A stretch of 54,653 nt of DNA from Bacteroidales bacterium (GCA_004551865.1 SFPR01000003.1:1-54653); one strand, 5' to 3'. Shown: positions 8,915 through 16,950, counted from the stretch's first letter. Program-made: numbers and translations. Notes: a model not told the origin generated them from the sequence alone.

Positions 8915-9610
8915 TCATCTTTTGCAAAGCAAGTATTCTTGTCGTTGCAAGGGGCGTGAAGTCATGAAAAAAACTCCGAAAGAAAAGAAATCGGCACACA
9001 CTTTCCACTTATTGTCGGTTTTCAACCGCCGGAATATTGCATCGCAAGCCTTGTCGTGATATATGTTTTTGAGTATGAGTACGCTTTCATTGCCGCAATG
9101 TGGCAGCAGACAATCAATATAGTGCAATACCGGCTCTTTCGGCAGAGAGCAGTCAATCAAAGCAAAATCGATGTCGGTCGATATATCGGAGCAATAAGCC
9201 TCGACAGATTGCAAAACATTTGAGCCGACTATTTTTCCGTGGTCATATCCCGCAACAAACACCTTCTCTGAATTGAGCGAAAGAGAGTTGCACTCTTCTG
9301 CCGGCAGTTTGTTTTGTGCCAAATAGCAAAGCAGAGAACTCTCCCTTTCGGAAGAGAAAAACAATATGTGGCGAGGAGAAAAATATCTCAAAAGAGAGTA
9401 TAAAAACACATCATTTCTGTTTTTTGGCAACAAAAGAGAGCGTTGTTTGCAACCAATCTCGCTTCCGAAAGTCCGAAACTCCTTGCGAAAACTTTTCGAT
9501 TTGAGACCGTTTACGAACAAGTCGAACATAAAAGGAGAATGAAGGGCATACTCATCTTTTGCCCCGAAAAAATGTTTCAAATACTTCTTCAAAAAAAAAC
9601 AAGTGTCCAT
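8915..9610 (-). CDS. Degenerate SAM-methyltransferase-like protein of Bacteroidota
   Basis: A 231-residue protein. The N-terminal phrase LKKYLKHFFGAKDEYALHSPFMFDLF and the C-terminal LxFGVFFM pattern match a Bacteroidota family annotated as class I SAM-dependent methyltransferases. Where such proteins have a Gly-rich SAM-binding motif (E-L-G-x-x-x-G), this one reads ILFFSSERESSLLCYLAQ, without the glycines, so it may not bind SAM. The ATG at 9610 was chosen because a promoter box lies at 9645-9652, inside any longer frame. It runs opposite to lptC, 10 bases from its stop. Confidence 0.6.
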   Translation of the reverse strand: MDTCFFLKKYLKHFFGAKDEYALHSPFMFDLFVNGLKSKSFRKEFRTFGSEIGCKQRSLLLPKNRNDVFLYSLLRYFSPRHILFFSSERESSLLCYLAQNKLPAEECNSLSLNSEKVFVAGYDHGKIVGSNVLQSVEAYCSDISTDIDFALIDCSLPKEPVLHYIDCLLPHCGNESVLILKNIYHDKACDAIFRRLKTDNKWKVCADFFSFGVFFMTSRPLQRQEYLLCKR

Positions 9611-9644
9611 ATACTCCTTTGCTCTTTGCTTCGAAAGCCGAGTG

Positions 9645-9652
9645 CAAAAGTA
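9645..9652 (-). promoter_or_regulatory. -7 box for the methyltransferase-like gene
   Basis: Read on the minus strand this is TACTTTTG, a match to TAnnTTTG, 34 bases from the chosen ATG. No clear -33 TTTG was found at the expected distance. Confidence 0.5.
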
Positions 9653-9740
9653 CAATTTTTCCCGACATCGAGTCATAGTCAGAGAGATTTTGTTTTGTTT
9701 GTCTGTAAACTATTGAATTACAGAGGTTTTGTTTTGGTTG

Positions 9741-9823
9741 TAAAAAAACGGCGTTTTGGCATCAACAAAACGCCGTTTTATTTCGCTGAAACGGCGTTTC
9801 ATTTTTCCAAAATCCCCTTTTGG
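9741..9823. repeat. Phased palindrome array, four units
   Basis: Palindromes are centred at 9751, 9773, 9794 and 9815 (steps 22, 21, 21). The first two have cores AAAACGGCGTTTT and AAAACGCCGTTTT and can pair with each other as a hairpin around about 8 bases. The third is GAAACGGCGTTTC. The fourth has lost the CG core but keeps a symmetric CCAAAA/TTTTGG at the expected phase. The array lies in the divergent gap between the methyltransferase-like gene and the envC-like gene. Confidence 0.85.
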
Positions 9824-9922
9824 CAGATAATGCTTCCTTAGTACTGAGAGCCGAGGAGGTTGTAATTCATGAAAATAAGACACTATTTGACAGATTACAT
9901 CGTCTGTTTCAACAATTATTTG

Positions 9923-9930
9923 TAATTTTG
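9923..9930 (+). promoter_or_regulatory. -7 box for the envC-like/dsbD unit
   Basis: TAATTTTG matches TAnnTTTG and lies 22 bases before the ATG at 9953. A -33 element is not obvious at 19-21 bases upstream. Confidence 0.5.
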
Positions 9931-9952
9931 GAGGCTGAATTAAAGGATAAAA

Positions 9953-11278
9953 ATGCTGTTCGACACACATAAAAACAATATATCGGCACTTGTACTGTCA
10001 TTCTTTGCAATGGCGGTAATTTTGTTCTCGTGTCCTTGCGAGGGCTTTGCCCAAGACCGCAACAAACTCGAAAAACAAAAGGCAAAACTCGAAAAAGAAA
10101 TCGCTTCGATGAACGCCATTTTGAACGAAACGAAGAAAACCAAGAAAATGTCTTCGTCTGAGTTGCAGGTTCTTAAAAAGAAAATCGCAAGTCGTCAGAA
10201 CCTTATCAAGAACATATCGTCTCAAATGGGTATGTTGAACAACGAGATTAAGAGTACCCAAAAATCAATCGGCGAATTGTGTAAAGAAATCGAGGTTTTG
10301 AAAGAAAGCTATGCCCAAATGTTGCGTTATGCCCAAAGAAACAAGACCGCAACCGACAAATTGCTGTTTATTTTTGCCGCCAAGGACTATAAGGAAGCCT
10401 ATCAGCGATATGTCTTTTTCAGACAGTTTGGTGATATGCAGAAAAAGAAGTTGCAGCAAATCAGAGAGAAAACCAACGAACTTACAAAGAGAACTGACGA
10501 GTTGGAAGTCAAGAAAACAAGTCAGGAAACACTCTTGAAGCAAGAGATAAAGAACAATGAGGCTTTGGCAAAAGAGAAAAAGGAGAAAGAAAAGACCGTA
10601 AAAAATTTGCAGAAGAAAGAAAAACAAATTGCACAAGACCTCAAAAACAAACAAAATCAAGTCAAGAAACTCCAAAAGCAGATTGATAACGCCATAGCAG
10701 CCGAAGTGCAAAAGCAAAAGCAACTTGCCGAAGCCAAAAAGAAGAAAATGGCAGAGCAAGCCAAGTCTTCCACAGCCAACAAGAAAGAAGTGGAAGCAAA
10801 CAAGACTGCAATGGAAACAGCAAAGAAAAAGAATTACACCATAGCAACAACTCCCGAAGAAGTGGCTCTGTCAAGCAATTTTGAGGCAAATAAAGGTAAG
10901 TTGCCGTGGCCCTCAGCCACCGGAGTAGTTGTGTCTCAGTACGGAGTGCATCCTCACCCCGAAATCAAGGGAACTCAGGTCGAGAACAAGGGAATAGACA
11001 TCAGAACAACCAAAGGCTCGGCAATAAGAGCAGTCTTTTCGGGTGAGGTGTCAAGAGTTGCAAAAGGTCCTTCGGGAATGGTTGTCATTATACGTCATGG
11101 CGAATATATGACTGTCTATGCCAACTTGCAATCGGTCAGTGTCAAAACCGGCACCAAGGTTTCGACAAAACAAACAATAGGAATAGTAAACACCAATGAG
11201 GACGGGGTAAGTGAGTTTAAGTTTCAGATATTTAAGGGAACACATCACCTCAATCCTTCGGTTTGGTTAAGCAGATAA
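9953..11278 (+). CDS. EnvC-like coiled-coil protein with degenerate LytM (M23) domain
   Basis: A 441-residue exported protein: a signal-like N-terminus to about residue 34, a long Lys/Glu/Gln-rich coiled coil (about 35-290), and a C-terminal LytM domain (about 320-441). In active M23 peptidases zinc is held by H-x3-D and H-x-H. Here the first motif reads NKGID (Asn345, Asp349) and the second EFKFQ, so three of four ligands are replaced, while His382 (RHGEY) remains. This is the situation of E. coli EnvC, which activates amidases at the division septum and does not itself cut peptidoglycan. A similar activator role is therefore likely. dsbD follows 19 bases downstream. Confidence 0.8.
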   Translation: MLFDTHKNNISALVLSFFAMAVILFSCPCEGFAQDRNKLEKQKAKLEKEIASMNAILNETKKTKKMSSSELQVLKKKIASRQNLIKNISSQMGMLNNEIKSTQKSIGELCKEIEVLKESYAQMLRYAQRNKTATDKLLFIFAAKDYKEAYQRYVFFRQFGDMQKKKLQQIREKTNELTKRTDELEVKKTSQETLLKQEIKNNEALAKEKKEKEKTVKNLQKKEKQIAQDLKNKQNQVKKLQKQIDNAIAAEVQKQKQLAEAKKKKMAEQAKSSTANKKEVEANKTAMETAKKKNYTIATTPEEVALSSNFEANKGKLPWPSATGVVVSQYGVHPHPEIKGTQVENKGIDIRTTKGSAIRAVFSGEVSRVAKGPSGMVVIIRHGEYMTVYANLQSVSVKTGTKVSTKQTIGIVNTNEDGVSEFKFQIFKGTHHLNPSVWLSR

Positions 11279-11297
11279 ACACAATAAAGTAGATTAT

Positions 11298-13370
11298 ATG
11301 AAGCAAAAAAGTAGATTTTGGACCATTCTGTTGGCGAGTTTAATCTTGTCAATGGGAGTTTATGCTCAAAGTCCGGCAAAGTGGGACTTCAAGACCAAGA
11401 AAATCAATGATTCGATTTCCGAACTGATTTTGCATTGCAAACTTTCGGGCGATTGGCACATCTATTCACAACACACCAAAGGCACAGAAAACCCGATAGT
11501 ATTCTCTTTTGACAAAAGCAATCTTTATGAGAGAATAGGGGGAGTGAAAGAACCTGCGGCAATAGCAGAGTATGATGTTTTTGCAAAGGATTCTTCCCGA
11601 TTTTTCAAGAAAGACGTTACCTTCCGTCAAAGAATTAAGATAAAAACCAACCAAGACTTCAAGGTTAAGGGAAGTGTTGAGTTTCAGTTGTGCGAAAAGG
11701 GAAGTTGTATTCCTCCTGATGAGGTGTCTTACAGCTTTGACGTAAAAGGAAATCCAAATTTCAATATGGCAACCTCAGTTGCTGCAACCTCAGAAGTAGC
11801 AGATGAGCAGACACAAGAGCCTCTTGGCAAAGAAGAACAATCGGTTGCAACGCAGAGTGCAGAAGTTGCTCAGGCGGAAGCCCCTATATCTGCTCAGACA
11901 GAGGCAACCAAAGACAAATCTCCTTGGACTGTGTTCTTCGTTTCCTTTGCCGCAGGATTGTTGGCACTTATCACACCTTGTGTTTTCCCGATGATTCCGA
12001 TGACAATATCTTTCTTCATGAAGGGAAACAAATCGAGCAAACAAGGTCGCCGTCAGGCTTACTTCTTTGGAGCAAGCATAGTATTTATGTTTGCCGTTTT
12101 GGGATTGGCATTGACACTTTTGTTGGGCAAAGATGCGATGTACATCATCTCAACTCACTGGATACCAAACCTTATCTTCTTTATCATCTTCATGATTTTC
12201 GCTTTCTCGTTCTTTGGCTTGTTTGAAATCACCATGCCGAGCGGATTGATAAACAAATCGGACCAAAAAGCAGATAAAGGCGGTTATTTGGGAACATTCT
12301 TCATAGCTTTGACCACCGTATTGGTCTCATTCTCCTGCACAGGTCCCATTTTGGGAGCTGCACTGATAGAAATGGCATCAGGATCGAGCAACAGCTGGGT
12401 ATTTTTGGTCTCAATGCTCGGATTTGCCATCGGATTTGCATTGCCATTCACCCTTTTGGCAATGTTTCCTTCGGTTTTGAAGAACTTGAAGTCCGGTTCA
12501 TGGCTCAATACCGTGAAAATAGTATTCGGATTTATTGAAATAGCTTTGGGATTGAAGTTCTTGTCTATGGCAGACTTGTCCGCAGGCTGGGGTATCTTGG
12601 ACAGAGAAACCTATCTTGCCTTGTGGATAGTTGTATTCTCCATGTTGGGATTTTATCTTTTGGGAAAACTTCGCTTCAAAGGCGATGAACCATTGGAAAA
12701 AATCAGTGTACCACGTTTGTTCCTTGCTTTGATAACATTCTCTTTCGTTATATATATGCTTCCCGGTATGTGGGGCGCTCCTTTGAAGGCAATTTCGGGA
12801 TATATTCCGCCTGCAACAACTCAGGACTTCGACTTGCAAAGAATAATATCTGAAAACACTGTGAGTGCAGAAGCAGTCGGCACATCAAAGCTGCCTATTG
12901 ACAGAAAATATGCAAAAGAATTGCACCTTCCTACGGGTTTTGAGGGTTTCTTTGACCTCGAAGAAGCAAAGGCTTACGCAAAGCAGGTGAACAAACCGCT
13001 GTTCATAGACTTTACAGGCAAGACTTGTGCAAACTGTCGTGAGATGGAAAACTATGTGTGGGTCGATCCTCAGGTCAAAAAGAGACTTACGGAAGATTAT
13101 GTGATGGTTGCCTTGTATGCAGACGTGAATAACATCAAACTTCCCGAGAGCGAATGGGTCAAAACCAAAGACGGAAAGACCATAAAGACCCTCGGAAAGA
13201 AAAATCACAACTATCAAATCGAACACTTCAATGCAAACGCACAACCATTGTATGTGTTGATGGACTCAGAGGGCAACCTGCTCACCAAAGAGCCTAAATC
13301 ATACGACAGAAATATTGAAAACTTTGTGAAATTCCTCGATGAGGGCTTGACAAACTTCAAGAACAAATAA
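11298..13370 (+). CDS. dsbD: Thiol:disulfide interchange protein DsbD
   Basis: DsbD carries electrons from cytoplasmic thioredoxin across the inner membrane to periplasmic thiol proteins. The 690-residue protein has all three parts: a signal peptide and periplasmic alpha domain with Cys132 and Cys137 (LCEKGSCIPP), an eight-helix membrane domain with Cys228 (TPCVFPMIPM) and Cys347 (SFSCTGP), and a C-terminal thioredoxin domain with Cys577 and Cys580 (KTCANC). An Ala/Gln/Glu-rich linker of about 50 residues joins the first two. It follows the envC-like gene in one operon and ends at a strong terminator. Confidence 0.95.
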   Translation: MKQKSRFWTILLASLILSMGVYAQSPAKWDFKTKKINDSISELILHCKLSGDWHIYSQHTKGTENPIVFSFDKSNLYERIGGVKEPAAIAEYDVFAKDSSRFFKKDVTFRQRIKIKTNQDFKVKGSVEFQLCEKGSCIPPDEVSYSFDVKGNPNFNMATSVAATSEVADEQTQEPLGKEEQSVATQSAEVAQAEAPISAQTEATKDKSPWTVFFVSFAAGLLALITPCVFPMIPMTISFFMKGNKSSKQGRRQAYFFGASIVFMFAVLGLALTLLLGKDAMYIISTHWIPNLIFFIIFMIFAFSFFGLFEITMPSGLINKSDQKADKGGYLGTFFIALTTVLVSFSCTGPILGAALIEMASGSSNSWVFLVSMLGFAIGFALPFTLLAMFPSVLKNLKSGSWLNTVKIVFGFIEIALGLKFLSMADLSAGWGILDRETYLALWIVVFSMLGFYLLGKLRFKGDEPLEKISVPRLFLALITFSFVIYMLPGMWGAPLKAISGYIPPATTQDFDLQRIISENTVSAEAVGTSKLPIDRKYAKELHLPTGFEGFFDLEEAKAYAKQVNKPLFIDFTGKTCANCREMENYVWVDPQVKKRLTEDYVMVALYADVNNIKLPESEWVKTKDGKTIKTLGKKNHNYQIEHFNANAQPLYVLMDSEGNLLTKEPKSYDRNIENFVKFLDEGLTNFKNK

Positions 13371-13388
13371 ATACAAACCTGAATAACA

Positions 13389-13430
13389 AACGGTGTATCA
13401 ATATTTGACAGATTGATACACCGTTTTTCT
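13389..13430 (+). terminator. Strong terminator between dsbD and the exonuclease gene
   Basis: Arms at 13389-13402 and 13412-13425 form a perfect 14-base-pair stem around a 9-base loop, followed by TTTTT at 13424-13428. The next ATG is at 13437, so the hairpin also forms the leader of the exonuclease gene. Confidence 0.85.
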
Positions 13431-13436
13431 TTTGAT

Positions 13437-13988
13437 ATGTTTGACTTTACGGCTATTGATTTTGAGAGTGCAGATAAGTATTACCCTTGTTCTCTCGGCA
13501 TTGCGGTGGTTCGGAACTCTCAAATAGTAGAGAAACGAAATTGGTTGATAAAACCAATTTGTTTTCCTTACTTTCATTTCTATGCACAACGCATTCACGG
13601 CATTCACAAGGAAGATGTGCAGAACCAACCCGAGTTTGATGAACTTTGGAACGAAATATCGCCCTACATAGATGGGCAGATATTGATTGCACACAACGCT
13701 TCTTTCGACATAAACGTCCTGAGGAAAACTCTAAGACACTACAAAATCGCACTCCCTTCGGCAAGATATTTTTGCTCTTACCAAATTGCCCGATTGGTTT
13801 GGAAAGACAGCCCGAAATACTCTTTGGATTATCTTTGCAATGAGATGGGTTTTCAATTTGAACACCACAAATCGGATTGTGATGCGGAGGCTTGTGCAAG
13901 ATTGTTGCTCAAAGAAGCCGAAGAAATCGAAGTAAACGACTTCCAAGAGTTGAAAAGAAAACTCAAAATTCGCAGCCCGAAAGTCTGA
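13437..13988 (+). CDS. DnaQ-like 3'-5' exonuclease (DEDDh)
   Basis: A 183-residue exonuclease of the DNA polymerase III epsilon superfamily. The four motifs are visible: AIDFES near the N-terminus (Asp and Glu), HNASFD in the middle, and H-x4-D in HKSDCDAEA near residue 145. The fold spans the whole protein, with no polymerase-binding or GIY-YIG extension, so it is a stand-alone proofreading or repair nuclease. The ATG at 13437 was chosen because the first motif begins at residue 6, which leaves no room for a later start. It begins 7 bases after a terminator and no separate promoter box was found, so it may depend on read-through from dsbD. Confidence 0.85.
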   Translation: MFDFTAIDFESADKYYPCSLGIAVVRNSQIVEKRNWLIKPICFPYFHFYAQRIHGIHKEDVQNQPEFDELWNEISPYIDGQILIAHNASFDINVLRKTLRHYKIALPSARYFCSYQIARLVWKDSPKYSLDYLCNEMGFQFEHHKSDCDAEACARLLLKEAEEIEVNDFQELKRKLKIRSPKV

Positions 13989-14087
13989 CCTTTCTCTTTG
14001 ATGTTTCAAACTCTCGAACTACCATAGTTTCCTGCCCTGACAAAGCGGCAACGCTTCGTCTTTTTTATAAAAGACACTCTAAGCAAG

Positions 14088-14116
14088 TTGCCATATACCA
14101 TATTTTTGTAATTTTG
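14088..14116 (+). promoter_or_regulatory. Promoter for the exosortase-family gene
   Basis: TAATTTTG at 14109-14116, with TTG at 14088-14090, 18 bases upstream. The expected start is at or within a few bases of the ATG at 14121, so the message may be leaderless. Confidence 0.6.
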
Positions 14117-14120
14117 CCTC

Positions 14121-14771
14121 ATGAAAGAACCTCAATTCATCAAGACAACGATAGAAAATCCCAAGAACAGAAAGTTGTTGAAAGATTTTCTGATGTTGGT
14201 TGTGGCAAGTGTGGTATTCCATTTCCTCTATTGGAACACCGACATGAACTCTTGGCTTTTCGGACCGTTCACCGACAGAGTATTTGATTTCTTTACGCTG
14301 ATTGCCTACACCGGAAGCAAGATGCTGATGAACGCTTTTTCAAGTCTTGACTTTGTTTGCGACAATTCAAGTTTCTATTTCATACAGCCAAACGAGCAAG
14401 GGCAGTTGCAATGTTATGCGATTATGCAGATTATTCACGACTGCTCGGCAATAAAACAAATAATGCAGTTCCTTTTGTTGATGGTTCTCTGCTCGGGAAA
14501 GTGGTGGAAGAAAGCTATTTACTTTGTCGGAGGAAGCCTTGTGATAGTTCTTTCCAACATATTGAGGATTTATCTTCTTACAGACTTGTTCGGACACAAT
14601 CCTCCGCAGTTTCAATATTATCACGACTGGGTTGCACGACCAATAATGTACGTTGTGATATTTGCTTTGTGGGCAGTGTGGATACAATTCTTTGCCTACT
14701 CCAAACCTAAGGACGACTGCCCTCAAGACAAACGCTCACTCCCTTCATCTGACCTCCCAATGGCGGATTGA
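14121..14771 (+). CDS. Exosortase/archaeosortase-family membrane protein
   Basis: A 216-residue integral membrane protein with about five hydrophobic segments. The family's proposed catalytic residues are in the right order and setting: Cys108 (IIHDCSAIKQ, at the start of a membrane helix), Arg149 (LSNILRIYLL) and His168 (YYHDW), followed by a last membrane helix. Exosortases are thought to cut and re-anchor proteins bearing C-terminal sorting tags. It is most like the short single-domain forms of Bacteroidota (XrtF-like), but I cannot assign a subfamily. No tagged target is visible in the window. Its 3' end overlaps folB on the other strand by 65 bases. Confidence 0.75.
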   Translation: MKEPQFIKTTIENPKNRKLLKDFLMLVVASVVFHFLYWNTDMNSWLFGPFTDRVFDFFTLIAYTGSKMLMNAFSSLDFVCDNSSFYFIQPNEQGQLQCYAIMQIIHDCSAIKQIMQFLLLMVLCSGKWWKKAIYFVGGSLVIVLSNILRIYLLTDLFGHNPPQFQYYHDWVARPIMYVVIFALWAVWIQFFAYSKPKDDCPQDKRSLPSSDLPMAD

Positions 14772-15066
14772 GCTTGTGAACCCGAACCTTGCAATAGTCC
14801 ATTTGCGGATAGGTCTCCAAAAGACAATCGACTATTCTCCTGCAAAGATGTTCCAAAAGGTGGGAAGGAATTTCCATCTGTTGCTTTATAGTTTGGTAAA
14901 CGTCCAAATAGCTTATCGTATCCTCAATATTGTCGCTTGTTTCAGCCTTTGAGGTATCGCAATCAAATTCACAATCGACCGAAAAGTGAGTTCCTATGGT
15001 GCTTTCTTCCGCAAAACAACCATGAAATGCGTAGAAAGACATATTATCTATCGTTATTCTTGCCAT
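14707..15066 (-). CDS. folB: Dihydroneopterin aldolase
   Basis: FolB cleaves 7,8-dihydroneopterin to 6-hydroxymethyl-dihydropterin in folate synthesis. The 119-residue protein has the T-fold pattern of the family: an N-terminal FYAFHGCFAEE with the substrate-binding Glu, YLDVYQ in the middle, and a C-terminal VRVHKLNPPLGG containing the catalytic-Lys region. The ATG at 15066 begins MARITIDN, the usual start. The last 65 bases are also coding on the opposite strand for the exosortase-family protein's tail. The gene is separated from pheS by a terminator-like hairpin. Confidence 0.92.
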   Translation of the reverse strand: MARITIDNMSFYAFHGCFAEESTIGTHFSVDCEFDCDTSKAETSDNIEDTISYLDVYQTIKQQMEIPSHLLEHLCRRIVDCLLETYPQMDYCKVRVHKLNPPLGGQMKGVSVCLEGSRP

Positions 15067-15079
15067 AAAACCAAAAAAC

Positions 15080-15102
15080 GGAAGAGGCAATCTGCCCCTT
15101 CC
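15080..15102 (-). terminator. Hairpin after pheS
   Basis: GGAAGAGGCA at 15080-15089 pairs with TGCCCCTTCC at 15093-15102, with one mismatch and a three-base loop. On the minus strand it is followed by six Ts (15073-15078). It would end or attenuate the ppi-pheS transcript before folB. Confidence 0.7.
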
Positions 15103-15128
15103 TTATCTTAAAGTGAATATCTTTTCAA

Positions 15129-16160
15129 TTAAATCAAATTGCGAAACTGACCAAGGAAGCGAACGTCGTTCTCAAAGTACATTCTCAAATCATTCACCCC
15201 ATATTTGAGCATGGCAATACGTTCTACTCCCATTCCGAATGCAAATCCCGAATAAACCTCAGGGTCAATTCCCGAAGCCTTCAACACATTCGGATCGACC
15301 ATTCCGCAACCCATAATCTCCAACCAGCCTGTTCCCTTGCACACATTGCAGCCTTTTCCTCCGCAAAGGTTACAAGAAACGTCCATTTCGGCACTCGGTT
15401 CGGTAAAAGGGAAATATGACGGACGCAATCTTATCTGAGTATTTGCTCCAAACATCTCTTTTGCAAAGTAAAGCAGGCTTTGCTTCAAATCGGAGAAAGA
15501 CACATTCTTGTCGATGTACAATCCCTCAATCTGATGAAAGATACAATGGGCGCGAGCCGAGATTGCCTCATTACGAAATACCCTTCCGGGAGCAATAATC
15601 CTGATTGGCGGTTTTTGTTTCTCCATTGTTCTGACTTGAACCGAAGAAGTGTGAGTTCTCAGTACCGCATGATTGCCGTCCTCGCGGTTTTCCACAAAGA
15701 AAGTGTCCTGCATATCCCTTGCCGGATGTTCGGGAGGGAAGTTCAAAGCCGAGAAAACGTGCCAATCGTCCTCAATTTCGGGACCTTCTTCCACCGTATA
15801 ACCAATTTTGGAAAAGATAGAGATTATCTCGTTCCTCACAAGAGAGATAGGGTGTCTTGAACCCAACTGCTCCAAACAAGCAGGCTTTGTAAGGTCATCT
15901 ACACTTATATTGCTCTCACTCCGATTTTCCACCGCCTCGCGAAGAGCCTCAATCTTGGTTTGCACAGCCGTTTTGAGCTCGTTGAGCAAAGAGCCCATTT
16001 CTTTCTTCTCTTCGTTCGGTACGCTCTTAAATTGTGCAAACAATTCGTTCAGCACACCTTTTTTTCCAAGGTATTGTATTCGCAGTTGTTCAATATCTTC
16101 CAATGTATCGGCACTCAACTGCTTCAAATTCTCAATTGATTGTTTTATTCTCTGTTTCAT
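15129..16160 (-). CDS. pheS: Phenylalanine--tRNA ligase alpha subunit
   Basis: PheS is the catalytic subunit of the heterotetrameric enzyme that charges tRNA-Phe. The 343-residue protein has an N-terminal coiled coil, the class II motif 2 segment (GRVFRNEAISARAHCIFHQIEG begins it) and motif 3 FGMGVERIAML near the C-terminus. A Cys-rich insert CNLCGGKGCNVCKG is typical of the Bacteroidota form. The ATG at 16160 begins MKQRIKQ; a slightly longer frame overlaps the upstream gene. pheT is not in the window. Confidence 0.95.
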   Translation of the reverse strand: MKQRIKQSIENLKQLSADTLEDIEQLRIQYLGKKGVLNELFAQFKSVPNEEKKEMGSLLNELKTAVQTKIEALREAVENRSESNISVDDLTKPACLEQLGSRHPISLVRNEIISIFSKIGYTVEEGPEIEDDWHVFSALNFPPEHPARDMQDTFFVENREDGNHAVLRTHTSSVQVRTMEKQKPPIRIIAPGRVFRNEAISARAHCIFHQIEGLYIDKNVSFSDLKQSLLYFAKEMFGANTQIRLRPSYFPFTEPSAEMDVSCNLCGGKGCNVCKGTGWLEIMGCGMVDPNVLKASGIDPEVYSGFAFGMGVERIAMLKYGVNDLRMYFENDVRFLGQFRNLI

Positions 16161-16167
16161 AAAGCCA

Positions 16168-16881
16168 CTATTGCTCAACAACTTTAATTGTCATTTTAAT
16201 GTCTTCTGTCGGACGGTCGTAATGGTCTTTCTGTACGGCGGCAATTTTGTCAATTACCTCCAATCCTTCAATCACCTGACCGAAAACAGTATATTCATAG
16301 TCCAAGAAAGGTACTCCGCCCACGGTTGTATATGCCTCGATTTGTGTTTGGTTGAACTGTTTGCCCATTCTTGCGGCAAGGTTATTCAACTCGTCCTTGG
16401 TATATACCTTTCCCTGAGCGATATAGAACTGACTGCCCGAAGATTCCTTCCTTGGATTGACTTGATCTGCCATTCTTGCGGCAGCCAAAGCACCCTTGCG
16501 GTGAATAAGCTCCTGTTTGAACTCTGCCGCAATGGTGTAATCAGGACCTCCCTGACCCAACATCTGACCTTTCTTGGCATTCTTTGAATCGGGATCGCCA
16601 CCTTGTATCATAAATCCGTCTATCACCCTGTGGAACAAGGTGCCGTCAAAATATCCTTCCTTTGCCAATTTGATGAAATTCTCTTTGTGAAGGGGCGTTT
16701 CGTTGTACAAAACCGCTTTCATCTCCCCAAAATCCGTACTGATAACTACCATGGTTGTTTTTTCTACTGTTTTTTCGTTCTCCTTCTCCGATACGGAGTT
16801 GTTATTTGCCACCTTGCTCGAACATCCGCAAGCAAAAATTCCGGCAAAAATTCCTAAAAATAAACTTTTCTTTGTCCACAT
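16168..16881 (-). CDS. Lipoprotein cyclophilin-type peptidyl-prolyl isomerase
   Basis: A 237-residue protein with a lipoprotein signal (FAGIFACGC, likely Cys20 lipidated), a charged linker, and a cyclophilin domain. The domain contains the catalytic FHRVIDGFMIQGGD segment, followed by the GSQFYI segment and a C-terminal VFGQVIEGLEVIDKI. It should act on exported proteins in the periplasm or at a membrane surface. It is the first gene of the minus-strand unit with pheS, 7 bases upstream of it. Confidence 0.9.
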   Translation of the reverse strand: MWTKKSLFLGIFAGIFACGCSSKVANNNSVSEKENEKTVEKTTMVVISTDFGEMKAVLYNETPLHKENFIKLAKEGYFDGTLFHRVIDGFMIQGGDPDSKNAKKGQMLGQGGPDYTIAAEFKQELIHRKGALAAARMADQVNPRKESSGSQFYIAQGKVYTKDELNNLAARMGKQFNQTQIEAYTTVGGVPFLDYEYTVFGQVIEGLEVIDKIAAVQKDHYDRPTEDIKMTIKVVEQ

Positions 16882-16902
16882 ACGATTTTTTTCTTAGCTT
16901 TG
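16871..16902 (+). promoter_or_regulatory. Promoter for the small lipoprotein gene
   Basis: TTTG at 16871-16874 and TAGCTTTG at 16895-16902, separated by 20 bases, both match consensus. The expected start is near 16908. The -33 element overlaps the first codons of the divergent cyclophilin gene. Confidence 0.75.
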
Positions 16903-16950
16903 CAATCTAAAATCAAGATTGAGTTTGCAATAGTACAAAAAAAAATCATC

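Noticed and set aside
9741..9823. CRISPR array
   Set aside because: Units are 13-base palindromes with 8-base A/T-rich spacers; spacers are too short and alike and no cas genes are present.
14121..14771. PEP-CTERM-type sorting target nearby
   Set aside because: No protein in the window ends in a tag plus membrane helix plus basic tail.
15808..16587. A 259-codon plus-strand open frame across pheS and the cyclophilin gene
   Set aside because: It overlaps two well-supported genes on the opposite strand and shows no family features.
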